A DNA stretch of 64,000 nt, from assembly GCA_965196605.1 (NCBI GenBank), contig CBDAKK010000001.1, positions 372,001-436,000 of the forward strand. The letters are read 5' to 3'. Within the stretch, counting starts at the first letter, position 1. Every line of letters begins with the position of its first letter. Shown in pieces: positions 15,714 through 23,371 of the stretch. A model generated the notes under the pieces. It made no database searches and had not been told where the DNA came from. It saw nothing but the letters and a program-made list of their open reading frames with translations. The stretch comes from CBDAKK01 sp965196605. GTDB taxonomy: Bacteria > Spirochaetota > Spirochaetia > WTKD01 > G963693115. The position numbers and the translations under genes are program-made.

Positions 15714-16697
15714 ATGAATAATTTTGCAACTATCACAGCAGGACTTCAAAAGACGTTCTCGCTGCAAACAACAAACATACAAAAAGCCTTTGAGGGATTA
15801 GGGACAAGCTTACTGAGTTTTAAGCGCAACACTGAAAGCGTGGCTTCACAAATGAAAGCCATGCACAGCTCGGCACAGCGCATGGTCGGCAACCTTGGCA
15901 ATGCAGCAAAGGGTTTTGCAAACTCAAAACTAAACCAAGTACAAGGCATGCTCATGGGGCTGGGCTCAAAGCTACAAGGACAGGTCTCTAACGCGCTTGG
16001 CTTTTTGGGCGGCGGCGCCAATGATGCTCAAAACCTCTTTGGCACCATGCTCACGCAAGGGCAAGCCATACTGAATAATGCCTTTGCCAAGGTGCAGCAA
16101 GGCGCTGCAAGCGCTTTTAACCTTGTAGGTAATATTGCCAATGGCGCTAAAAACCTCTTTGGCACCATGCTCACGCAAGGGCAAGGCCTGCTCGGCAATG
16201 TCTTTGCCAAGGTGCAGCAAGGCGCCGCGGGCGCATTCAACCTTGTAGGCAATGTTGCCAATGGTGCTAAAAACTTTCTCGGCTCAAAGTTGGGGCAAGC
16301 AGGCGGAGTGCTTGAGGGCGCGCGAGGGCTTTTATCATCAGGATTAGGCAAGGCAGGAAGCGACGCTATGGGTGCGTTACAAAACCTACCCTTTGGAAAG
16401 AGTATTTCAGGGCTCTTTAACGCACAGCCACAAGCAACACCTTCAATACCTCAAGCCTTAATCACAGGCGCAGCGGGAGAACCCATGCAAGCACTCAACT
16501 CGGTTTTAAAGGGACGAATGCTAGAATCACCATTTTCAAAAGCTCAAGGTGTAATGCAAGAGAGTGCTAACGCAGCGGAATCCAAGGGTGGTGCAATACA
16601 AATAGAAAATCTTCAAATTGGGGCGCCCGAAGACCTAGAGCATTTTATATCAATTTTACAGCAATTTACACGGGAGGTAGAAGATGTCAGTGCTTAA
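15714..16697 (+). CDS. Short tail tape-measure protein with internal repeats
   Basis: 327 residues from ATG 15714 (GGAG 6 nt upstream). The protein is Gly/Ala/Gln/Asn-rich and helical with no Trp or catalytic motif. Two 40-residue direct repeats (NLFGTMLTQGQ ... FAKVQQGAA ... FNLVGN) and a partial third occupy the middle. Position after the chaperone and before baseplate genes defines it as the tape measure. Using the accepted 1.5 angstrom per residue, the tail would be only about 50 nm, far shorter than Mu or R-pyocins. The end overlaps the next gene by 14 nt. Confidence 0.7.
   Translation: MNNFATITAGLQKTFSLQTTNIQKAFEGLGTSLLSFKRNTESVASQMKAMHSSAQRMVGNLGNAAKGFANSKLNQVQGMLMGLGSKLQGQVSNALGFLGGGANDAQNLFGTMLTQGQAILNNAFAKVQQGAASAFNLVGNIANGAKNLFGTMLTQGQGLLGNVFAKVQQGAAGAFNLVGNVANGAKNFLGSKLGQAGGVLEGARGLLSSGLGKAGSDAMGALQNLPFGKSISGLFNAQPQATPSIPQALITGAAGEPMQALNSVLKGRMLESPFSKAQGVMQESANAAESKGGAIQIENLQIGAPEDLEHFISILQQFTREVEDVSA
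16018..16257 (+). repeat. 120-bp tandem repeats inside the tape-measure gene
   Basis: 16018-16137 and 16138-16257 are direct repeats of exactly 120 bp with few differences; a degenerate third unit starts at 16258. They encode two copies of a 40-residue helical unit. Unit gain or loss would change tail length in steps of about 6 nm. Confidence 0.85.
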
Positions 16698-17214
16698 AAT
16701 TTCTAACGACGGCTACGTCAGCATAAACGGTGTGCGCATAGAGGGGGTAGTCGAAAGTCCACCTGTCATTAAAAACGCGGTCATTATTGACCGGCGCGCA
16801 ACCAATGCAACCTCGGGTAAGTCCACGGCCTTCACTGGTTATGATGACGCACAAATGAACATTAGCATTTCAATGTACACGGACGACAAGTACCGTGCCT
16901 TGGAGCTCTTGGCGGGTGCGTTTAAAAAGCTGGAGAACAAGCAGCCTGTTATTTACACATTGGACTTTCCCCTTGCAAGGGCTTTGAACATTAAAAGCGC
17001 TTTGATAAAAAACTTATCGGTGCGCGACTCGCAAAACGGTAGCCCCATTGTGGCAACTATTACGCTTGTGGAGACCAACCCGCAGATAAACAATGTGCAG
17101 CAACAGCAAAACCCCTTTGCGGGTATTGTGGCACAGGTGCAAGCAGCGGTTGAAACGACAGAGTCCGTAATACTCAGCGTTGCGGAAAGAGCAAGAAGCA
17201 TAACGGGGGGCTAG
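16684..17214 (+). CDS. Tail/baseplate protein of unknown type
   Basis: 176 residues with GGAGG SD. It begins SVLKISNDGYVSINGVRIEG, has repeated beta segments, QMNISISMYTDDKYRALELL, and a C-terminal stretch rich in Gln and Ala helices. The position between tape measure and spike is where phages put hub-adaptor proteins (Mu gp43/gp53-like LysM proteins), but I see no LysM motif. It may link the tape measure to the hub encoded on the other arm. Confidence 0.6.
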   Translation: MSVLKISNDGYVSINGVRIEGVVESPPVIKNAVIIDRRATNATSGKSTAFTGYDDAQMNISISMYTDDKYRALELLAGAFKKLENKQPVIYTLDFPLARALNIKSALIKNLSVRDSQNGSPIVATITLVETNPQINNVQQQQNPFAGIVAQVQAAVETTESVILSVAERARSITGG

Positions 17215-17215
17215 C

Positions 17216-17905
17216 ATGAGTTTATACACCAATCTTACGCGCGCCATAACCGATGCGCTTGCCTTTCCGCAGCTTATGTGCATAGACATTGTGCGCATTT
17301 CTAAGGAGACGGGGGGCTACAACGCGGATGGCGAAATAGTGGTACCAAGCACCTTTGAGCGCACGGGCGAAATAATAAAGAATGCACCCATTTGCATACC
17401 CGGAGCTACGCAGAGCGGCGCGGGCATTTTTGCAACGGCGGACAAAGACCAGCTTGCGATTGTTCAGTACTTGGGCGGCAATAAGTCTCACCCCATCATT
17501 ACGGGCTACTACACGGACGAGTACCAAGGCGCGTGTGATGATGAGGCAGCGATAAGCATACATGCGGGCAAAGGCAAGCTGAACATAGCCAGTGAGTCGG
17601 ACGATGTAAGCATCAAATCTGGTACGGGCAAGCTGAATATAACGAGCGATGCAGACATGAGCATTAACTCAGGAAAAGGCAATCTTAGCATTAAATCGAG
17701 TTCGTCCAGCATCAGCATTGACTCAATCACAGGCAAAGTTAGCATAAAAAATCAAACCGAGAATCTTGGAAGCATACTCAACAGCGTATTAAGTATTTTG
17801 TCTCAGTTAAAGACAATGGGTGGACCGACGAATCAAAACATAAGTCCCGACACTATAGTGCTGTTAAAAATCGAACAAAACAAACTTAAAAGTTTATTGG
17901 AGTAA
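17216..17905 (+). CDS. Baseplate spike protein (gpV/gp45-like)
   Basis: 229 residues. The N-terminal half (about 35-105) looks like the OB-fold of gpV: GEIIKNAPICIPGATQSGAGIFATADKDQLAIVQYL. The second half is a regular beta-helix of short repeats (SIHAGKGKLNIASESDDVSIK, then repeated INSGKGNLSIKSS-like units), the membrane-piercing needle. A C-terminal helical tail follows (LGSILNSVLSILSQLK). This is the central spike of a contractile tail and sits directly before gp25/gpJ genes as usual. Confidence 0.75.
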   Translation: MSLYTNLTRAITDALAFPQLMCIDIVRISKETGGYNADGEIVVPSTFERTGEIIKNAPICIPGATQSGAGIFATADKDQLAIVQYLGGNKSHPIITGYYTDEYQGACDDEAAISIHAGKGKLNIASESDDVSIKSGTGKLNITSDADMSINSGKGNLSIKSSSSSISIDSITGKVSIKNQTENLGSILNSVLSILSQLKTMGGPTNQNISPDTIVLLKIEQNKLKSLLE

Positions 17906-17908
17906 CAT

Positions 17909-18274
17909 ATGGCAAACAATACTAGCAAAACACCAAAACAAGAAGGACGTGATGCAATAACGCAGCATATTAAGGGTAAATTACAAGCAATTGGCCCACC
18001 CGATCAAAAGAAAATTGAAGCGATTTCGCAAGAAAAGGACAAAACCAAAAAGGACGCTGAAATCGCAAAAATGAATGACGCGACCAATGAAAAAATGGCA
18101 GAGGCTATTGCATCGGCGTTTTTAAAATTTTTAGAAAACGTGGAAGTTACCATACCAGAAATAACAACAACAGACCTCGCTAATCTCACTGTTTCCAGTA
18201 CGGGCGGCACGATTAGCGGAAAAATAAATCCACCAAAGGGGGCAATAACATGGAAGACTACGACATCTACGTAG
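17909..18274 (+). CDS. Small tail-operon protein of unknown function
   Basis: 121 residues. Lys/Glu/Asp-rich helical N-terminal half, then a Thr-rich beta part ending ISGKINPPKGAITWKTTTST. It lies between the spike and gp25 genes and overlaps the latter by 25 nt. The position is typical of a PAAR-like tip or baseplate accessory protein, but no PAAR motif is visible, so no function is claimed. Confidence 0.6.
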   Translation: MANNTSKTPKQEGRDAITQHIKGKLQAIGPPDQKKIEAISQEKDKTKKDAEIAKMNDATNEKMAEAIASAFLKFLENVEVTIPEITTTDLANLTVSSTGGTISGKINPPKGAITWKTTTST

Positions 18275-18603
18275 ACAAAGACGGCGACATGCGCTACGAC
18301 GGCTCGGGCGCTGACGTTGAATTAGTAAAGGGAGCTAAGCTTGTGGAGCAAGACCTGCGCCGCGCGCTTGAGTTTCCACAAGGGGCATTACCTTGGAGTA
18401 AAGAAACAGGCTCGCAGCTGTACAACGCAATTAACGCGCCCGCAGACTACGCGCTTGTAGAAAACGAAATGCTTCGCATCGCGCGAGAAGACACTCGTAT
18501 AGATCAAGCAAGCATACACATAACATATTCAAGCACGGGCAGCCCTACGCTGCACTTTAGCCTGCTTGGCAACACAACACAACAGGAGGTATCTCTATCA
18601 TGA
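18250..18603 (+). CDS. Baseplate wedge protein, gp25/gpW-like
   Basis: 117 residues of the GPW_gp25 type: short strands, then VEQDLRRALEFPQGALPW and LVENEMLRIAREDTRIDQ, followed by C-terminal strands. gp25 starts sheath assembly on the baseplate. GGGGG precedes ATG 18250. The stop overlaps the gpJ start as ATGA, implying coupling. Order spike-gp25-gpJ is conserved in contractile systems. Confidence 0.75.
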   Translation: MEDYDIYVDKDGDMRYDGSGADVELVKGAKLVEQDLRRALEFPQGALPWSKETGSQLYNAINAPADYALVENEMLRIAREDTRIDQASIHITYSSTGSPTLHFSLLGNTTQQEVSLS

Positions 18604-19886
18604 GTGCACAAACAACACAAAACAACAACACAAAGGCGGATGCAAAAACCAACAACAAGTCTTTTTTGGAAAAGACGCCAAAGCAAATACGCGAGGAAGT
18701 ACGAAATATGGCGTACGAGGAACTAAAGTTGAAGAAAAATGAAATAAGACCTCAAGGCGTTTTAGCGGGCATAGTCGAAAGCATGGCACACCTTGCCTCA
18801 TGGCTTTACAGCACCTTCATCTTCCCGCTACAAAAACAAATAAGCATAGACAGCGCCACGGGCTCTTTTCTCGATGCGTGGGGCAAGACCCTTGGCGTAA
18901 CACGCTACAAAGGCGCAAAGACACGCGGTCACATACAAATGGAAATCACACGCGATGTCACAATTACCACAAAAACAGCCATAACAGTAAGTGGCTTAGG
19001 GCTTGTCTATTACCCCGTTGATAATGAAACCAATAATGGAAAAATCAAGTTTGACAGCAGCAAGGCAGTGAATGGCGTTTACACCGAGTCCATACTCGTA
19101 GAAGCTGAAAAACTGGGCAAGGAATACAACAAGCCTACAGCAGTCTCACAAGCTACGATAAACCCACTCATTACGGGCTTAAGCAAGCTTTCTTTTAAGA
19201 GCAACTGGATTGAAGATGCAAAGGAGAAAGGAAGAAGCGGCGCAGACCCCGAAGGCGACGAAAACTACCGCAAGCGTATTCAAGCGCAGTGGATGCGCGC
19301 AGCCGCAGGCAACGTGCCCATGCTTTATGAAGCAGAGGCGCAAAGCATCGAGAGTGTAGAAGAAGCAAAGGTGTTTCGTTCTATAACAAGCGGGAACAAG
19401 CCCAAGGACGCAAACAGCCCTCAGTCAGGCAGCCCAAGTAGCACAGGCAGCGCACCAAACAAAAACAAAGCCATCAACCCTGTAGGCAACCAAGCGGTGC
19501 AATACGGAGTTTTTAGAATAGTGCTGCGCGGCCCAAACGACATAACGCGAGAAAAAGTAAAAACAAGATTTGACGAAGTCGGTCTTATTGCGCATCAGCA
19601 CTACATTGAGTCCGTGAAGCTAAAAAAGGATTTGAAGATAGATTGCAAATACAAAAGTTCAAGCACAACCTTAAGCGAACAAGAGGCAAAAGAAAGAATA
19701 AAAAATTACTTTTTAAACCTGAAGATTGGGCAGCGCTACACCATGCAAGACTTGTACAACCTTTTTGACGACATGCAGGACATACAGTTTACAACACCAA
19801 CAGCCAGTGATGGAAGCTTGGGTGAAGACGAAATATACGCGCTAAACGACAACCAGATTAAGGCGCAAAGCGTAGCCAAAAGCTAG
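18600..19886 (+). CDS. Baseplate wedge protein J-like (gp47/gpJ)
   Basis: 428 residues with the typical gpJ start: long N-terminal helices, MAHLASWLYSTFIFPLQKQI, then DSATGSFLDAWGKTLGVTRYKGAK, the family's signature region, and RSGADPEGDENYRKRIQAQW. A Ser/Asn/Lys-rich insert (about 275-300) and a C-terminal domain (EQEAKERIKNYFLNLKIGQRY) follow. gpJ forms the iris of the baseplate with gpI. The C-terminal sequence resembles the end of the next protein (KKRIEGYFQRIEIGYGYKHE), pointing to a shared domain. Confidence 0.82.
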   Translation: MSAQTTQNNNTKADAKTNNKSFLEKTPKQIREEVRNMAYEELKLKKNEIRPQGVLAGIVESMAHLASWLYSTFIFPLQKQISIDSATGSFLDAWGKTLGVTRYKGAKTRGHIQMEITRDVTITTKTAITVSGLGLVYYPVDNETNNGKIKFDSSKAVNGVYTESILVEAEKLGKEYNKPTAVSQATINPLITGLSKLSFKSNWIEDAKEKGRSGADPEGDENYRKRIQAQWMRAAAGNVPMLYEAEAQSIESVEEAKVFRSITSGNKPKDANSPQSGSPSSTGSAPNKNKAINPVGNQAVQYGVFRIVLRGPNDITREKVKTRFDEVGLIAHQHYIESVKLKKDLKIDCKYKSSSTTLSEQEAKERIKNYFLNLKIGQRYTMQDLYNLFDDMQDIQFTTPTASDGSLGEDEIYALNDNQIKAQSVAKS

Positions 19887-19896
19887 GGGGTAGCAC

Positions 19897-21720
19897 ATGG
19901 ACACACAAGTAACAAAAACGCAAAAAGCGAACGACGATAAAGCGCTTGAGCAAACCGTGCAGACAGCCTTTGAGCAGCGCAGTGCAGAGTGGGACAGAAA
20001 AACCAACAAGCCTGCGAGAAACCTTACAAAGGATGATCAAGGCAAGCAGATACCCACAAATCTCGGGAGATTATACCAAACCATACGCCGCATGTTTCTT
20101 ACCTTAAGCAAGGACGCGCGCAGCGTATTTCGCGGATTTTTCCCCGCCTTTGGCAACGAAGGCTTTATGAAGAGGCATGTCAACTCGCTTTTTTTACCAG
20201 AGATAAAAAACGAACTCGAAGAAGCCTTGCGCAAGCGCCTTACAAACGCCGCAGACGAAATGAAGTACCTAGGCACAAGACGCGCCCTTGATTTATTTAT
20301 GCGCAACCAATTTCAAAAACAATGGACGCGCGTTATTGAAATGCCACACGACGCCTTTGTAGTGGGGAAAAGCGGCGCGCGCATTGACTACCAAGCGCCC
20401 TTTAACGCGCTGGAGAGCCACGGCGTAGTAAGCTTTCAAAACCAACTGTGGCTCATAGGCGGAAAAAACGACAAAGGCTTAAGCAACGAGGTGTACAGCA
20501 GTTTTGACGGCACAGCGTGGACAGCGTACCCGGGCACCGCAAACTTTAGCGCGCGCAGCGGCCACGCCATGACAGTGCTCACCAGCAAAAACGCGCAAGG
20601 CGTTGAGACACAAACCCTGTGGCTCACCGGCGGAAAAGACGCAAACGACCAAGCCTTAAACGACACGTGGAGTTTTGACGGCACAGCGTGGACAGAGCAC
20701 AAGAAAAGCACCACAAGCTTTAGCGCACGCAGCGGCCACGCCATGGCAGTGCTGACAAACAAAAACGCGCAAGGCGTTGAGACACAAACCCTGTGGCTCA
20801 CCGGCGGAAAAGACGCAAAGAACAAAGCCTTAAACGACACGTGGAGTTTTGATGGCACAACGTGGACAGAGCACAAGAAAAGCACCACAAGCTTTAGTGC
20901 GCGCAGCGGCCACGCCATGGCAGTGCTGACAACAAAAAAGGCACAAAAAGACAAAAAAACACCAAGCGCTGAAACACAAACCCTGTGGCTGAGCGGCGGG
21001 CAAGACGCAAACGACAAAGCTTTAAACGACACATGGAGTTTTGACGGCACAACGTGGAAGCAGCACAGCAGCAGCACAAGCTTTAGCGCGCGCAAAAACC
21101 ACCGCCTTGCAGTCTACGAAAACAAGCTCATGCTCATAGGGGGAGAAGGCGACACAAAACGGGACAAGGACACAAAGTACAAAGACGTATGGAGTTTTGA
21201 TGGCACAAAGTGGAGAGACTACCACATAGTACAAAACAGCTTTGGCACGCGCTTAGGCAGCAAAACCGCACGCATAAGCGCAGGTCCGGGACTCTACATA
21301 TACGTTGAAAACTTTAACAAAGAAAGCATAAGCAAAATACAGTCCTACCTCGACTTCAACACGCCACCCTTTGTGGGCTATCGCCTATTCAATGTAAAAG
21401 CACACACAAAGCCATTAAGCATAGTCTTTAGCTACAACAAGGACGAAATAGACAAGCAGAGTGTAAAAAAACGCATAGAGGGTTACTTTCAACGCATAGA
21501 GATAGGATACGGCTACAAACACGAAGAGCTCAAACGCCTCTTTGCCACAAAAGAAAACGTGCAACTCTGGCTACTGAAGCAAAACGGCACTGGGACAACA
21601 CCACTCAATGCCGACGACACCACGCTCAACAAGACGAAAGACCCCAAGGACACTGACGCTAAAGGCGTGTACTTCCCCCTCAATGTGCTAAGCAAAGCAG
21701 AAATAAAAAACAAAACATAA
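19897..21720 (+). CDS. gpI-position tail protein with Kelch-repeat domain
   Basis: 607 residues. N-terminal 160 are helical and wedge-like (LYQTIRRMFLTLSKDARSVF, MKRHVNSLFLP). Residues 165-455 hold five Kelch blades with the pattern LWLTGGKDA ... DTWSFDGTTW; several are near-identical at DNA level, spaced 174 bp. The C-terminus shares KKRIEGYFQRIEIGYG with gpJ. It holds the gpI slot, so it probably anchors the fibre and also carries a Kelch propeller, an unusual fusion. The propeller may recognise a surface ligand. GGGGG SD lies upstream. Confidence 0.7.
   Translation: MDTQVTKTQKANDDKALEQTVQTAFEQRSAEWDRKTNKPARNLTKDDQGKQIPTNLGRLYQTIRRMFLTLSKDARSVFRGFFPAFGNEGFMKRHVNSLFLPEIKNELEEALRKRLTNAADEMKYLGTRRALDLFMRNQFQKQWTRVIEMPHDAFVVGKSGARIDYQAPFNALESHGVVSFQNQLWLIGGKNDKGLSNEVYSSFDGTAWTAYPGTANFSARSGHAMTVLTSKNAQGVETQTLWLTGGKDANDQALNDTWSFDGTAWTEHKKSTTSFSARSGHAMAVLTNKNAQGVETQTLWLTGGKDAKNKALNDTWSFDGTTWTEHKKSTTSFSARSGHAMAVLTTKKAQKDKKTPSAETQTLWLSGGQDANDKALNDTWSFDGTTWKQHSSSTSFSARKNHRLAVYENKLMLIGGEGDTKRDKDTKYKDVWSFDGTKWRDYHIVQNSFGTRLGSKTARISAGPGLYIYVENFNKESISKIQSYLDFNTPPFVGYRLFNVKAHTKPLSIVFSYNKDEIDKQSVKKRIEGYFQRIEIGYGYKHEELKRLFATKENVQLWLLKQNGTGTTPLNADDTTLNKTKDPKDTDAKGVYFPLNVLSKAEIKNKT
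20561..21082 (+). repeat. 174-bp tandem Kelch-encoding repeats
   Basis: Three nearly identical units start around 20561, 20735 and 20909 with a strict 174-bp period; the third carries a short insertion (AQKDKKTPSAE region). Such near-identity at nucleotide level suggests recent duplication or gene conversion of propeller blades. Confidence 0.75.
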
Positions 21721-21751
21721 ACGCCACGTACTAAGGCGTTAAGGAGTATTT

Positions 21752-22132
21752 ATGAGTACAAAAATATATTTCGACATTGACAAAAACGGTCAAATAGTTG
21801 GTCAATTTGACAGCGCACCGCCGGCAAACGATGCGCTTAACATTGTGCACAGCGTGCCGCCCCCCGAAAGCATGCTCAAGCCGCGGTGGCTGGGAGACGC
21901 AAACAATGGGCAGTGGTTTGACGCAGCAACACGCACCGAACATGAGGCGCACATAGACGCAAAAACGGACGCCTCAATACAAACATGGTGCCGCGACAAG
22001 TGCAAAAACGAGGCCTACTACCTCAACCGCGGCATTGCGCACGGAAAAGGAGACCGGGAATACAAAGAATACCGCGCCTTTGTTGAAAAACAAAAGCAAA
22101 TTGCAGCGATAGAGAAAAAGAAGATTACATAG
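21752..22132 (+). CDS. Fibre-associated small protein A (possible fibre assembly chaperone)
   Basis: 126 residues, paralogous to 25600-25992: both contain IVHSVPPPESMLKPRWLG-like and EHEAHIDAKTDASIQ ... KNEAYYLNRGI segments. Each paralogue follows a Kelch protein gene directly. This placement is that of phage tail-fibre assembly proteins, and the N-terminal YFDIDKNGQIVGQFDSAPP is similar in style. SD AAGGAG. The function is inferred from context. Confidence 0.6.
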   Translation: MSTKIYFDIDKNGQIVGQFDSAPPANDALNIVHSVPPPESMLKPRWLGDANNGQWFDAATRTEHEAHIDAKTDASIQTWCRDKCKNEAYYLNRGIAHGKGDREYKEYRAFVEKQKQIAAIEKKKIT

Positions 22133-23371
22133 TGTACCCACGGGGTTGTTTTGTGGGGGAGTTGCCCCCACACCCCCGCGGGGTAAGACGCGGTATTTGC
22201 ATAAGCGCTTTGTGGGGGAGCGCCCCCCCCCACACCCCCCGAGTACTGAGTGAACACCTTTTGGCGCTATGCGCGTCTTTCTGTGTTGTAGCTAACGCTA
22301 GTCTTGTATGAATTCTTTCTGTTGCCACGGCGCGTGACGCTATACGATGATGCCTCGGATGGCCGTACTTTCTTTTTTCTTTTTTCAAAAAGAAAAAAGA
22401 AAGGTACCAAAGAAAAAAAGAAAAAGAAGTAGTTCAGCGCTGCGCGTTTTGAGTGCTACGCACAGGTGGTGCAGTTGTGGGGCTACGCTATAGGGACTAA
22501 GACGCGGGGTATAAAGATGGTGTCTGTGTCGAGATGAAGCTTATAGCAAGTACAGCTATTGGTGTATATGGCTTATTTGGAGCCCAGTGGTGGGCGGGGC
22601 TAACGCCATGCATAGTGGTGGGGGGAGTGTCCCCCCACGCCCCCTGAGTACTGAGTGAACGCCTTTTGGCGCTATGCGCGTGTAGGCTTCCGCAATTTTG
22701 CTGACGCTGTTTTTTATGAACGCTTTCTGTGACTAAGACGCCGGCGCGATATGCTAAGTCTTCGGATAGCTGTACTTTCTTTTCTCTTTTTTATGGATGT
22801 AAAAAAGAGAAAAGAAAGTACCAAAGAAAAGAGAAAAAAGCCTCCTGTGTGCTAAAGCAGTAATGACGTAGATACTGTGCGCAAGTATTAAAAGGTACCA
22901 AAAAGTCACGAGCGAAGCGAGAGGATGCAAACTACTGCATAAGTGCCGCGATGCGGCACAAGAAACGTTCGCTTAATACTCGGGGGTGTGGGGGCTTGCC
23001 CCCACAGCGGCTTTTTCTTTTCTTTCTTTGGTACTTTCTTTCTTTTCTTTTTGCGTCGCACAAAAAGAAAAGAAAGAAAGTACAGCCTTCTGAGGCGTCA
23101 TCATATCGCGTCATGCGCCGTGGCAACAAAAGGTGTTCACGCAATGCTGCGTCAGCGAAATTGCGGAAGCCTACACGCGCGTAGCGCAAACACAAAGCGC
23201 TACTGCGCCTTAAAGGGATGGTGGGCGGGGCTAACGCCATAGAGAACAAGAAACAAGCGTAAGTATGGAGGTTGTATGGAGGTAAGTTTTTGTGGGAATA
23301 GTTTTGGTAAAAAAGCCGTGGTTACTTAAAAGGTGGCTGCGGATGAAATTTAAAAAATAACAGGAGAAATT
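22133..23371. repeat. Repeat block A between the two fibre modules
   Basis: 1.24 kb without a credible gene. It contains GTGGGGG hairpins at 22152-22172, 22211-22234, 22616-22638 and 22988-23005, long polypyrimidine/polypurine hairpins at 22772-22821 (21-bp arms) and 23031-23083 (23-bp arms), and one copy of the 50-bp GTGTGCTAAAGCAGTAATGA unit near 22846-22891. The 22211-22365 segment recurs inverted at 27610-27785. Small frames here are low-complexity products of the hairpins. Confidence 0.8.

Noticed and set aside
20436..21095. 219-codon reverse frame across the Kelch region of the gpI-like gene
   Set aside because: Antisense shadow of tandem repeats; repeats itself with the same period and shows no independent motif.
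22133..23371. CRISPR array or gene cassette in the repeat blocks
   Set aside because: Repeats are not regularly spaced, units are unequal, palindromic and in both orientations, and no cas gene is near.
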